DNA from: Amycolatopsis alba DSM 44262
GTDB lineage: Bacteria > Actinomycetota > Actinomycetes > Mycobacteriales > Pseudonocardiaceae
Assembly: GCF_000384215.1 (NCBI RefSeq)
Contig: NZ_KB913032.1
Coordinates: 4,915,665-4,979,664 of the forward strand
Direction: 5' to 3'
DNA length: 64,000 nucleotides
Part shown: in pieces, positions 47,206 to 56,097 of the stretch
Layout: every line of letters starts with the position of its first letter
How positions within the stretch are numbered: the stretch's first letter is position 1
The notes under the pieces: generated by a model
What the model was told of the DNA's origin: nothing
The model's input: the letters and a program-made list of their open reading frames with translations, nothing else
Database searches by the model: none
Position numbers and translations under genes: made by a program

Positions 47206-48069
47206 ATGGGCGAAGCGAGTCGGGTCACGGGACGGTTCCGCGGAACGTTCGATGTACTGCATTCCCTTACCTACTTCGCCCCCGAGACGGAAGCCGCGCT
47301 CACCGGCGTGGGTCTCCGGCCGGGGCGCATGACCTACTTCGCGGGCCGCGCGGCGCCCATGGGCGCGGTGGGTCCCGGCGTGGTCGCGGCCACCTTCTAC
47401 AACTTCAACCCTGAACTGGTCGCCCGTTACATCCCGCGAGCGTGGACGCTGGCCGACCCGGAAAAGATCATCGAGGCCCGGTTCGAAGCCGCCGACGCGA
47501 CGCTGACCAGGCTGCTCGGCAAGGACACCCTCGGCTCCGAAGAGGTCGCCGAGGCGGCCGAACTCGCCCGCGAGGCGACCGGCGGCTGCCAGGTCGACGG
47601 CCGCCCGCTCTACGCCGGGCACGCCGACCTCGGCTGGCCGAGCGAGCCGCATCTCATTCTGTGGCACGCCATCACCCTGTTGCGTGAGCACCGCGGCGAC
47701 GGCCACATCGCCGCGCTCGTCCTCAACGGCCTCGACGGGCTCTCCGCCCTCGTCACCCACAGCGCGACCGGCAAGGGCTTCCTCGTCGATGCGGCCAAGG
47801 CGTCCCGCGGCTGGAGTGACGAGCAGTGGGACGGCGCGGTCGCCCGGCTCCGTGACAAGGGCATCCTCGACGCCGAGGGCGGCCTGACCGAGGCGGGGAA
47901 CGATCTTCGCGAGCGGATCGAAGCCGCCACGAACGCGGCGTCGACCGGGCCTTGGGAGCACCTCGGCGAGGAGAAGACGAAACGGCTTCACGAGCTCTGC
48001 GGGCCTTTGAGCCGCCAGGCCGTCGAAGCGGGCGCTTTTCCCGCGAATGTGTTCGCTACCGGCCGATAA
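47206..48069 (+). CDS. SCO6745-like protein (helical, possible winged helix)
   Basis: A 287-residue soluble protein. The start VTGRFRGTFDVLHSLTYFAPE and the motifs MTYFAGRAAPMGAVGPGVVA, ATFYNFNPELVARYIPRAWT and LWHAITLLREHRGDGHIAAL match an actinobacterial family I recall as SCO6745. The C-terminal 100 residues (SDEQWDGAVARLRDKGILDA, GGLTEAGNDLRERIE) look like a MarR-type winged helix. Role unknown; it may be a regulator or a DNA-binding ligand sensor. Leaderless ATG start. It is followed by 444 bp without a supported gene. Confidence 0.8.
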   Translation: MGEASRVTGRFRGTFDVLHSLTYFAPETEAALTGVGLRPGRMTYFAGRAAPMGAVGPGVVAATFYNFNPELVARYIPRAWTLADPEKIIEARFEAADATLTRLLGKDTLGSEEVAEAAELAREATGGCQVDGRPLYAGHADLGWPSEPHLILWHAITLLREHRGDGHIAALVLNGLDGLSALVTHSATGKGFLVDAAKASRGWSDEQWDGAVARLRDKGILDAEGGLTEAGNDLRERIEAATNAASTGPWEHLGEEKTKRLHELCGPLSRQAVEAGAFPANVFATGR

Positions 48070-48513
48070 TCACGCTATGTAGTGAAAATGACCGTCCCGA
48101 TTTCGCGTTGGGTAACGGAAGTATGACTTTCGCTTGATCGTCACCCATGATTTTTGTCGAAAGCGTGCTCACCCAGCGGACTCGCGAGAAGCCACCGAAC
48201 GAGTCATGTCACACTGGTCGCGGCCGGATTTTGCTCGGTCGATCCGTACTCACAGTGAGCAAGAGGCCTCGCGGGGCCGTGATTTCGACTGCGCACTGCG
48301 AAATACGGGTGGCCGGGGTTAATCCAGACGACCCTTGCAACGATGATGGAGACCGAGGATGGTCGTGGTGCTGTGCCTCGCTCTGTCACCGGTAGATAAA
48401 TCGATATCTACAGAGCGCGCTTTGACCACTACGCCTCGTGACGCCATGATGTTCGAAGCACAACCGAGCCAGAACCGCGCGAACCCCCCTCTCCGCGCAC
48501 CGGGAGTAATGCG
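48070..48513. other. Intergenic stretch upstream of the secretion-like cluster
   Basis: No convincing gene: the reading frames are short and lack ribosome sites, and the base composition is visibly less GC-rich than the surroundings (for example ATGATTTTTGTCGAAAG and GATAAATCGATATCTAC). It probably holds the promoter of the downstream cluster. One clear dyad (48392-48411) is listed separately. Confidence 0.6.
48392..48411 (+). promoter_or_regulatory. AT-rich dyad, candidate operator of the secretion-like cluster
   Basis: GTAGATA-AATCGA-TATCTAC, perfect 7-bp arms, 103 bp before the first gene of the cluster. It is strikingly AT-rich for this genome, with GAG/CTC bases flanking on both sides. 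The cognate regulator is unknown. Confidence 0.5.
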
Positions 48514-48780
48514 ATGATGACCTTGACCACCCTCGACACGCTGGCCGCCGGCGAGCTCGGCACCGGCAACGTCCGCACCTGGCTGATCGACAACATCATC
48601 CCCCTGGTGCTGCTGGCCGTCGCACTTCTCCTGTTGTGGCTCGGCGGTGGCAAGGGGGACAACGCTGGTGTCATGCGCCGTCTCGCCGGTGTCGTGATCG
48701 CGCTGGCGATCATCGGCCTCGCGGTGAGTGGTGCCGGAGTCAACGTGGGCCAGTGGATCGCCGGCCTCTTCACAGGCTGA
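48514..48780 (+). CDS. Two-helix small membrane protein, VirB2/pilin-like position
   Basis: An 88-residue protein. Helix 1 near 24-44 (IDNIIPLVLLAVALLLLWLG), a short charged loop (GGKGDNAGVMRR), and helix 2 near 57-73 (LAGVVIALAIIGLAVSG). This size and topology match VirB2-like pilins and the small first genes of Gram-positive secretion clusters, but sequence alone does not prove it. GGGAG lies about 8 nt before the ATG. First gene of the cluster; 9 bp to the next. Confidence 0.7.
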   Translation: MMTLTTLDTLAAGELGTGNVRTWLIDNIIPLVLLAVALLLLWLGGGKGDNAGVMRRLAGVVIALAIIGLAVSGAGVNVGQWIAGLFTG

Positions 48781-48789
48781 GGGCTCGCG

Positions 48790-49266
48790 TTGCGTATCCG
48801 CACCGATGACGAGGTCTACCGGGTCGATGCCGTGTGGCTCGGCCCGCCGAAAGCGACTTTTCCCTGGAGAGCCCGCTACGTCGCGTGGCTCGTCGGTATC
48901 CCGGTCTTCCTGCTCGTGCTCACCACCGAACGGTGGGCAGGGTGGAGCTTCGGGTTCTTCTCGACCGCCTGGGCCTTCGTCGCCACAATTGTGATCACCA
49001 GATTGATCACGGCCAAGATCAGCCACGAGCGCCCGCTGGGCGCCGTGGCCGCGATGGCGGCGAAAGAGCTCAACTCACCAAGAGAACGGACCACGGGCAC
49101 GGGTGGCGCGGCGAGCGCGTCCCGCATCCGGGTACGGGCGAACCGCCCGCTACCGAAGCACCGCAGGAGACGGCAGTACCAGCACCACGGCTACGGCGGC
49201 GGCGCCGGAGCTCAGGGAACACCACGAGCGCGTCGGAGCCGCCCTGCGGCTCAGGCCGGGAGGTAG
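48790..49266 (+). CDS. Membrane protein of the secretion-like cluster (VirB3/PrgI-like position)
   Basis: A 158-residue protein. A cytoplasmic start (RIRTDDEVYRVDAVWLGPPK) is followed by two membrane helices near 29-45 and 52-72 and a basic Arg/Gly-rich tail (RPLPKHRRRRQYQHHGYGGG). The TTG start at 48790 has GAGGG about 6 nt upstream. Its place just before the VirB4-like ATPase is where VirB3/PrgI proteins sit in type IV systems; the assignment rests on position and topology. The stop is 3 bp before the ATPase start. Confidence 0.7.
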   Translation: MRIRTDDEVYRVDAVWLGPPKATFPWRARYVAWLVGIPVFLLVLTTERWAGWSFGFFSTAWAFVATIVITRLITAKISHERPLGAVAAMAAKELNSPRERTTGTGGAASASRIRVRANRPLPKHRRRRQYQHHGYGGGAGAQGTPRARRSRPAAQAGR

Positions 49267-49269
49267 TCG

Positions 49270-52230
49270 TTGTTCGGTCGCGGCGGAAGCCGAGGAAAAC
49301 GTGATCGTGACCTGCACCAAGGGGCCTGGAACCCGCCCCAGCAGGTCCGCTCCGCGCAGCCCAAGAAGGCCGGCAAGGGAAGGCGGCTGCCCGGCGAGGC
49401 GGCCATACCCACCTATACCCCGTCCATCGCGGCGCGAAGCATCGACGGGCACCTGTTACGCACCGGGTACGAGGTCTACGCCTGGTACCGGCTCGCGCCG
49501 CAGCGCTGGTCGTTCCGGTCGGACTCGCAGCGCCGTGACCTGATCGCGGCCATCGCCGGGCAGTACGCGGAGCTCCAGGGCCGCTGGCTGCACCTGCGCG
49601 TGACCAACCGGCCGTACCCGATCCGCATGTGGGCCGAGGCCCACGTGCACAACGCCGTCGGCCGTCCCCAGGACGTCCAGGGCGCCTTGTCCTTCGACGA
49701 CTATCTCATCGGCGAGCAGCAGCAGCTGATGGGCCGTTCGATGGCCGAAAAAGAGGTCTACCTGGGTGTCCAGGTGCAGACCAGGCGGATGATCGACCGC
49801 GCGGTCGAGAGCGCCGCCCCGGTGCTGCGCAAGATCCTGCCGGAGGCCGTCGACGCCGAACTGGCCGCGCTCGACTCCGAGGTCGAACACCTCGACCAGG
49901 TGATCGGCTCCGCCGGGCTCGAAGGCCGCCCGGTGCACGCCGAGGAGATGTCCTGGCTGATGCACCGGTCGTGCTCGCTGGGCCTGCCCGCGCCGCGCAA
50001 CATGCCCGCGGTCCCCGGCGCCGCCTGGGAGCCCGAGGACCTCGCCAGTTTCACCGACGCGGCGGACTTCCACGCCGAGCCGTACGCGCCGACGGTCACC
50101 GTCCGCGGCCGCACCGGCTCCAACGCCGGGGTCTCGCGGCACCTCGCCGTCCTCACCGTCGGCCAGATGCACGGCCTGCAGATCCCCGAGGTCGACGACC
50201 CCTGGATCCAGCACGCGGACCGGCTGCCCGCCGCGGTCGAGGTGTCCGCGCGGATCTACGTCCGGCGGCCCGAAGAGGTCGCCGGTGAGCTGCAGCGCCA
50301 GATGAACAAGGTCCGTTCGCAGGTCAAGCACTACACCGACGAGCACGAGCTGGAGCCGCCGCAGTCGCTGGCGCGCCAGGCGGGCCGGGTGCTGGAGATC
50401 GACGACGAGATGACGTCGGGCTTCACCGCGCTGGCCACCCGCGTCCGCTCGTGGTGGCGGCTGGCGGTGTCCGGGCCGACCGAACGTGACGCGCTGCGCC
50501 TCGCTCAGCAGCTTCTGGACCTCTACAAGCCGAAGATCGCCGTCGAGCATCCCGAAGCCCAGTACGCGCTGGCCAGGGAGTTCATCCCCGGCGAGCCACT
50601 GGCCTCGGCGGCGTACATGCGCCGCGGCTCGGTCGTGTGGGCGTCCTCCTCGGTGCCGACGGCGACGGCCGAGGTGGGCGACCGCCGCGGCATCCTGCTC
50701 GGCGAGACCGTGACCGCGACCCGGCGCCCGGTGGCCTGGGACCCGTGGATGGCGCAGGAGATCCGCGACGGCTCGGGCCTGACGGCGATGGTCGCCGGCC
50801 TCGGTGGCGGCAAGTCGTTCCTCGGCGGCGGCATCGTCTACAAGACGCTCCGCGCGGGCGCGCACTGGACGATCCTCGACCCGTCCGGTCCGCTGTCACG
50901 GCTGTGCGACCTGCCCGAACTGCGGCCCTACGCGCGGAACATCAACCTGCTCAACGCGCAGCCCGGCATCCTCAACCCGTACCGGGTGGTCGCCGAGCCG
51001 CAGATCGAGCACTTCATGGACGAGGACGACCCCGAGCGTTCGTGGCGTCGGGAGAAGGCCCTCGCGGGCGCGACCCGGCGTCGTCTCGTGCTCGACGTCC
51101 TCACCGGTGTCCTGCCGTACGAGGTCTCGCGGATGGCGCAGACCCGGATCGTGCTGCTGCGCGCCGTCCGCGCGGTCGGCGGCCGGTTCGACGCCGACCC
51201 CGGCCAGGTCATCGACGCGCTGCGCCGCGACTCCAGCGAGCACCACGAGCACGCCGTCGTCGTCGCGGACTTCCTCGACGAGATGCGCGAGCGGATGGCG
51301 CTGCTCATCCCGGAGACCGACGCGGACCCGTACGCCGAGACCCGCGACGACCGGATGACCGTGCTGACCATGGCGGGGCTGACGCTGCCCAAGGACGGCG
51401 TCCCCCGCGAGTACTGGACGGACGCGGAATCACTCGGCGTCGAGATGCTGAACCTCGCCGCGTGGCTGACGCAGCGGTCGGTGTACGAGAAGCCGAAGGA
51501 ACTGCGCAAGGGCGTCTGGATCGACGAGGCGTTCTTCCTCTCCGAGGTCCCGACCGGTCGCGTGCTGATGAACCGCTTCGCGCGTGACTCGCGTAAATGG
51601 AACGTCCGGGTGCTGCTGTCCTCGCAGATCCCCGCGGACTTCCTGAAGATCCAGGGTTTCGTGGCGCTGCTGGACTCGGTGTTCGTCGGACGGCTCGACG
51701 ACGACGACGCCCAGGCCGACGCGCTGCGGCTGCTGAAGGTCCCGGTCGGCGTCGGCTACGAACAGGTCGTCGCCGCGCTGGGCCGCCGTCCCGGCTCGCA
51801 ACGCGATCTCCAGCGGGACGTCGATCCACGGCAGTTCATCTTCGGTGACGGTGCCGGCGGCGTGGAACGGATCCGCGTCGACTTCTCCGGGCCGCACCTG
51901 GAGCACCTGCGCCGGGTCATGGACACCACGCCCGGTTCAGCCGACGCCAAGCCGTCGAGGCCGGGCAACGAACTCGCGGTCCCGCAGGAGAAGCAGTTCG
52001 TGGCGGCACCGCCGGAGGAAGACGATTTCGAGCTCGAAGAGGACCTCGAGCTCGCGGCCGAACTCGAAGTCGGCCTCACCGACGAACAAATGCTCGGCGC
52101 CCCGGACCCGTTGGCGGCCGAAACCGGAGAAGTGCAAGGAGCCGTTCAAAACGGCCACAACGGGAACGGGAGCCAAGGCGAGCAGCACGCGCGCGCCGGC
52201 AAGGGTGGCACCGGCAGGGATGCCGCATGA
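49270..52230 (+). CDS. VirB4-like secretion ATPase
   Basis: A 986-residue protein. The N-terminal half is a VirB4-type domain that docks on membrane partners. The motor domain has Walker A GLGGGKS at 510-516 (preceded by LTAMVA), Walker B GVWIDEAFFLSE with D752-E753, and the downstream LSSQIPADF motif typical of HerA/VirB4 ATPases. The last 120 residues are acidic and Gly/Asn-rich. The TTG start is supported by GGGAGG 7 nt upstream. It would power assembly or substrate transfer. No coupling-protein (VirD4) gene is visible in the window. Confidence 0.85.
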   Translation: MFGRGGSRGKRDRDLHQGAWNPPQQVRSAQPKKAGKGRRLPGEAAIPTYTPSIAARSIDGHLLRTGYEVYAWYRLAPQRWSFRSDSQRRDLIAAIAGQYAELQGRWLHLRVTNRPYPIRMWAEAHVHNAVGRPQDVQGALSFDDYLIGEQQQLMGRSMAEKEVYLGVQVQTRRMIDRAVESAAPVLRKILPEAVDAELAALDSEVEHLDQVIGSAGLEGRPVHAEEMSWLMHRSCSLGLPAPRNMPAVPGAAWEPEDLASFTDAADFHAEPYAPTVTVRGRTGSNAGVSRHLAVLTVGQMHGLQIPEVDDPWIQHADRLPAAVEVSARIYVRRPEEVAGELQRQMNKVRSQVKHYTDEHELEPPQSLARQAGRVLEIDDEMTSGFTALATRVRSWWRLAVSGPTERDALRLAQQLLDLYKPKIAVEHPEAQYALAREFIPGEPLASAAYMRRGSVVWASSSVPTATAEVGDRRGILLGETVTATRRPVAWDPWMAQEIRDGSGLTAMVAGLGGGKSFLGGGIVYKTLRAGAHWTILDPSGPLSRLCDLPELRPYARNINLLNAQPGILNPYRVVAEPQIEHFMDEDDPERSWRREKALAGATRRRLVLDVLTGVLPYEVSRMAQTRIVLLRAVRAVGGRFDADPGQVIDALRRDSSEHHEHAVVVADFLDEMRERMALLIPETDADPYAETRDDRMTVLTMAGLTLPKDGVPREYWTDAESLGVEMLNLAAWLTQRSVYEKPKELRKGVWIDEAFFLSEVPTGRVLMNRFARDSRKWNVRVLLSSQIPADFLKIQGFVALLDSVFVGRLDDDDAQADALRLLKVPVGVGYEQVVAALGRRPGSQRDLQRDVDPRQFIFGDGAGGVERIRVDFSGPHLEHLRRVMDTTPGSADAKPSRPGNELAVPQEKQFVAAPPEEDDFELEEDLELAAELEVGLTDEQMLGAPDPLAAETGEVQGAVQNGHNGNGSQGEQHARAGKGGTGRDAA

Positions 52231-54392
52231 ACACGGTGATCACACTGGCGTTCGTGCTCGCGTTCGCCGCCGGCTGGCACGCGCTGCGCCGCCGTCTGAA
52301 AGAGGGGCCCCGACCGGGCAAGACCAGACCCAGCCGCCGCGCGACGATGTTCGTCGTCATGCTCATCCTGGGCCTGCAAGCCGTGGCGACCGCTCCGGCG
52401 GCGTCGGCCGCGGCCTGTGGTGAGGCGCCGAACCCGGAACGGCCCGGCGCGGGCATGGTCGGCGCGCTGGACCCGCCCGCGACTGCCCGAGGCGAAGGCG
52501 GCAGCCCGTACAACGTCTACGGGTACGCCGGCCACGTCTGGGACACCTTCGAAACCAACTGCGGCCCGCTGGCGGGCATCACCTCGCCCAACTCCACGAT
52601 CGACACGTGGGCGGGCAACCAGCTGTTCAACATCGGCAAGAACATCGTCGGTGCCACGAACTCGCTGCACTACACCGTGCTTCAGGGCAGCCTGCTCAGC
52701 CCGCTGTACAACGCCGTCAAGGCCGGGGCCGAGAAGGTCTACAACAACATCTACGCCCAGCTGTTCGGGCTGGCCGCGCTGATCATGTCGATCATGTTGT
52801 TCCGCAACATCTGGCGCGGCGATCTCTCGGCGGTCAGCAAACGGGCGCTGTACGGGCTGGCCGCGGTCTGGCTGGCCGCTTCCTCCTTGGCGCTGCTGCG
52901 GTTCCTCGACCCGATCGACAACGCGATCGTGCAGACCACCACCAACATCCAGGCCGGCTTCATCGACGAAGCCAAGACTCCTCCGCCGTCACAGCCACCG
53001 CCGCCCTCGGCGCAGCCGTGCCAGGCGACCCCGGAGGCCGTGGCCGCCCGCCAGCCGTGGGACCGGGTCCCGACCGAACTGCATTGCCGGGTCGTCTACG
53101 ACAACTGGCTTCGCGGAGAGTTCGGCAGCCCGGACTCGCCGCAGGCGCTCCAGTACGGTCCGGCCCTCCTGGACGCGCGGGCCTTCACCTGGGGCCAGAT
53201 CCAGCAGGGCGGCGACGCCGACACCGCGCTGGTGGACTCCAAGAAGGCCGCGTTCAAGGACATCTCGACCAAACTCGGCCCGGCGACCGGCTACTTCACC
53301 GGTGAGGACGGCAGCCGCGTCGGCGCCGGTTTCCTCTCCCTCGGCCAGGGAATCTTCTACGCCCTGTTCCAGCTGCTGGCCAAGGCCACGGTCCTGCTCG
53401 CGCAGGTGCTGATCAGGATCTTCGTTCTGACGGCGCCGCTGATCGGCCTGATCGCGTTGCTCCAGCCGCAGATCATGCAGCGCATCCTCAAGGTGGTCGG
53501 CGCGGTCGCCTTCAACCTGATGGTGCTCTCGGTGCTGGCGGGGGTGCACACCCTCCTGCTGGAAGCGATCTTCACCGCCGGGAACTCGCTTTCCCTGCTG
53601 ACGAAAATGGCACTGGCGGCCATCATCACCGTGCTGCTGTTCATGGTCGGCCGTCCGGTGCGGCGGCTGTGGCAGATGGTCGAGATGTCCGTCGGCATGG
53701 TCGGCGGCGCGGTGCCGTCGCCCCGAGGCGGGCTGTTCTCCCGCTTCCGCAAGAAGAACAACGAGCAGACTCCGCAGGACGCGTTCTGGCAGAACGTGCG
53801 CGACACCGACGACGTCGTCGACGGCGACCTCCGCGGTCCCGTCGGCGCGACGATCGGCGGCGGGCGCTTCCGGCCGGAAGCGACCATTTTCGCCAGCTCC
53901 CAGCGCCTCGACAACGGATCCGGGGCGATCCGGCCCGCGGCCGCCTGGTCGGGAGCGCCGTGGCCCGGCGCGGTCGGCGGTGGTGGCGGCCTGCCCGCGC
54001 TTCCCGCCGGTGGCGGCGGGGGCGTTCCGGTGTTCGGCCAGTACAACCCGTCCGCGGGCAATCCCGGCGACTCCATGTTCACCTCCGGCGGGCGGAGCCC
54101 TGTCCAGATCCCGAGCCGCCGGGTCGACACGTCGCCGGTCGCCGACCGCCGCTGGAGCGACGAACCGGAGCCGGTCGTGGTGCCGTCGCGGATGAACTCC
54201 GCGGGTGGCGGCTACACCACGCCCGACTATTCGGGCGCCGTGCCGGTGCAAGCGGGGCCGTCGACACCGCGTCCGCGCCGTGTCGATCCCGAAGTCGTCG
54301 CGGGCAAACCGGTCTTCGTGCTGTACCGGCCTTCGCGCGGACTCGAGGTCCGCGAGGAAGTCCGCGACACAGACCACGCAGTGGGACGGTGA
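52227..54392 (+). CDS. Polytopic membrane protein, VirB6/TrbL-like
   Basis: A 721-residue protein. A signal-like helix near 40-62 (MFVVMLILGLQAVATAPAAS) is followed by an external region, helices near 175-195 and 205-225, a second external loop with three cysteines, then a cluster of four or five helices near 375-480 (LLAKATVLLAQVLIRIFVLT, IITVLLFMVGRPVRRLWQM). The C-terminal 230 residues are cytoplasmic, Gly/Pro-rich and disordered. This topology is that of the TrbL/VirB6 channel family. It overlaps the ATPase gene by ATGA. Confidence 0.8.
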   Translation: MNTVITLAFVLAFAAGWHALRRRLKEGPRPGKTRPSRRATMFVVMLILGLQAVATAPAASAAACGEAPNPERPGAGMVGALDPPATARGEGGSPYNVYGYAGHVWDTFETNCGPLAGITSPNSTIDTWAGNQLFNIGKNIVGATNSLHYTVLQGSLLSPLYNAVKAGAEKVYNNIYAQLFGLAALIMSIMLFRNIWRGDLSAVSKRALYGLAAVWLAASSLALLRFLDPIDNAIVQTTTNIQAGFIDEAKTPPPSQPPPPSAQPCQATPEAVAARQPWDRVPTELHCRVVYDNWLRGEFGSPDSPQALQYGPALLDARAFTWGQIQQGGDADTALVDSKKAAFKDISTKLGPATGYFTGEDGSRVGAGFLSLGQGIFYALFQLLAKATVLLAQVLIRIFVLTAPLIGLIALLQPQIMQRILKVVGAVAFNLMVLSVLAGVHTLLLEAIFTAGNSLSLLTKMALAAIITVLLFMVGRPVRRLWQMVEMSVGMVGGAVPSPRGGLFSRFRKKNNEQTPQDAFWQNVRDTDDVVDGDLRGPVGATIGGGRFRPEATIFASSQRLDNGSGAIRPAAAWSGAPWPGAVGGGGGLPALPAGGGGGVPVFGQYNPSAGNPGDSMFTSGGRSPVQIPSRRVDTSPVADRRWSDEPEPVVVPSRMNSAGGGYTTPDYSGAVPVQAGPSTPRPRRVDPEVVAGKPVFVLYRPSRGLEVREEVRDTDHAVGR

Positions 54393-54395
54393 CCC

Positions 54396-54992
54396 ATGCC
54401 GATCCGGACCAACCGCGGGCGCACCGCGGTCTACCGCAGACTCTGGGGCTGGCCGCTGCGCTCGCCCCGCCACCTCATCGGCACGCTGGTCGTCCTCGCG
54501 GTGGTGCTCACCGCGCTGGGCATCCTGCTGCCCAAGGCCATCGGAAAACCGGGGCAGACGGCCGCGGGGACGGGTTCTTCGGCGACTTCCACGTCGCGTC
54601 CGGGCATCGCGGCGCCGGTGACCGTGACGTCGACGCTGCCGCCGAGGCTGACCACCCAGCCGCCGCCGTCTTCCGCGCCACCTGACCAGGACGGTGTCAG
54701 GGTCGCCAAGGAGTGGGTGACGGCATGGGCGAAGCATCCCGACGGCACGACGAACGAGCAGTGGCTGAACGGCTTGCGGCCGTACACCACCGAGGAGTAC
54801 CTGGCCACGGAACTGACCACGGTCGACCTCGCGAGGATCACCGCGTCCAGGGTCACCGGGGAGCCGGTCGTGGTGTCCTCGCTCGCCGGATCGATGGACG
54901 TGGACGTCCCGACGGACGGGCCCAAGGTCCGGGTCACCGTCGCCAAGCTGAACTTCGGGTGGCGGGTCACCAAGTACACCCAAGCGGGCTGA
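54396..54992 (+). CDS. VirB8/TcpC-like bitopic protein
   Basis: A 198-residue protein. The cytoplasmic start is basic (PIRTNRGRTAVYRRLWGWPL), with one helix near 27-45 (HLIGTLVVLAVVLTALGILL), a Ser/Thr/Pro linker, and an external domain of about 95 residues (RVAKEWVTAWAKHPDGTTNE, LRPYTTEEYLATEL, VRVTVAKLNFGWRVTKYT) with the NTF2-like pattern of VirB8/TcpC proteins. It starts 3 bp after the VirB6-like stop. Expected to bridge the membrane and wall layers. Confidence 0.8.
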   Translation: MPIRTNRGRTAVYRRLWGWPLRSPRHLIGTLVVLAVVLTALGILLPKAIGKPGQTAAGTGSSATSTSRPGIAAPVTVTSTLPPRLTTQPPPSSAPPDQDGVRVAKEWVTAWAKHPDGTTNEQWLNGLRPYTTEEYLATELTTVDLARITASRVTGEPVVVSSLAGSMDVDVPTDGPKVRVTVAKLNFGWRVTKYTQAG

Positions 54993-54996
54993 CCCG

Positions 54997-55995
54997 ATGA
55001 AGATCGGGATCATCGTCGGCGTGCTGATCGCCGCGGTCTTCGCCGCGGTGGTCACCACGAGCACGGTCACCAAGGTGGTGACCGACAACGTGGAGGCCCA
55101 GTCGGGCAGCGTCATCAAGACCTCTTGCGACGCGTCGATCGGGCCGACCCTGCCGGGGCAGACCGAACGCGGTTCTTCGGACATCACCAAACTCGACGAA
55201 GAACAGAAGGGGATCATCGCGCTGATCATCTCGGTCGGCAAGCAGCGGACGCTGTCCCCGCGCGCGTGGCAGGTGGCGATCCAGGCCGGGATGACCGAAT
55301 CCAAGCTGCGGAACCTGACCTTCGGCGACCGCGACTCCCTCGGCATCTTCCAGATGCGGCCGTCGATGGGCTGGGGCACCGTCGCGCAGGTCACCGATCC
55401 GCCGTATCAGGTCAACAAGTTCTTCGACGTGCTGCTCGCGGTGCCGGACTGGGAGAACATGCGTCCCGGTGACGCCGCGCAGCGGGTCGAGCGGTCCGGT
55501 TTCCCCGACCGGTATCACAGCTGGGAGCCGATGGCGGCCCTCCTCGTGCAGAACGAGGGCCAGATCGTCGACGTCGTCGGCTGCGGGACGAGCGTCGGCA
55601 GCGTGGTGCCGCCGAGCCAGGCCGCCGCGGAGGCCATCAAGTTCGCCCTCGGCGAGCAGGGCAAGCCCTACATCTGGGGCGCCACCGGGCCGAGCAGCTA
55701 CGACTGCTCCGGGCTGATGCTGCGGGCCTACGAGTCGGCCGGGATCGTCCTCCCGCGGGTTTCGCGGGACCAGTACAAGGCGGGCGCGATGCTGCCGGTC
55801 CGCCAGGCGCAGCCGGGTGACCTGCTGTTCCTCGCCACCGTGCCGTCGAATCCGGCGACCATCCACCACGTGATGATGTACCTGGGCGAGGGCAAGATCG
55901 TCGAGGCGCAGCAGACCGGGGTGCCGGTGCACATCCGCGACTTCTCCTTCGACGAGGCCGAAGTGGTCGCGCAGGCGGTCCGTCCTGGCGTTTAG
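54997..55995 (+). CDS. Lysozyme-like plus NlpC/P60 cell-wall hydrolase (PrgK/VirB1-like)
   Basis: A 332-residue protein. An N-terminal membrane anchor (IGIIVGVLIAAVFAAVV) is followed by a region at 65-175 resembling a lytic transglycosylase (IQAGMTESKLRNLTFGDRDS, then LGIFQMRPSMGWG, probable catalytic E101). A NlpC/P60 peptidase domain occupies 205-325: C237 in SSYDCSGLML, H291 in TIHHVMMYLGEG, H312. It would open peptidoglycan for the secretion apparatus. This pairing of domains is usual for conjugation-type systems of Gram-positives. It lies 4 bp after the VirB8-like gene. Confidence 0.88.
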   Translation: MKIGIIVGVLIAAVFAAVVTTSTVTKVVTDNVEAQSGSVIKTSCDASIGPTLPGQTERGSSDITKLDEEQKGIIALIISVGKQRTLSPRAWQVAIQAGMTESKLRNLTFGDRDSLGIFQMRPSMGWGTVAQVTDPPYQVNKFFDVLLAVPDWENMRPGDAAQRVERSGFPDRYHSWEPMAALLVQNEGQIVDVVGCGTSVGSVVPPSQAAAEAIKFALGEQGKPYIWGATGPSSYDCSGLMLRAYESAGIVLPRVSRDQYKAGAMLPVRQAQPGDLLFLATVPSNPATIHHVMMYLGEGKIVEAQQTGVPVHIRDFSFDEAEVVAQAVRPGV

Positions 55996-56097
55996 CATGG
56001 TGCCAGCGTGGTATCGCGATCGCGAGACCATCGGATTCACCCGAAGTGGCGGCCTGTCCACCGGCACGCGGCCGCACACTGGCAGAGGATGAAGAGC

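Noticed and set aside
48134..48395. Small ORFs in the gap before the secretion-like cluster
   Set aside because: Overlapping frames without ribosome sites or coherent codon use; composition unlike coding sequence here.
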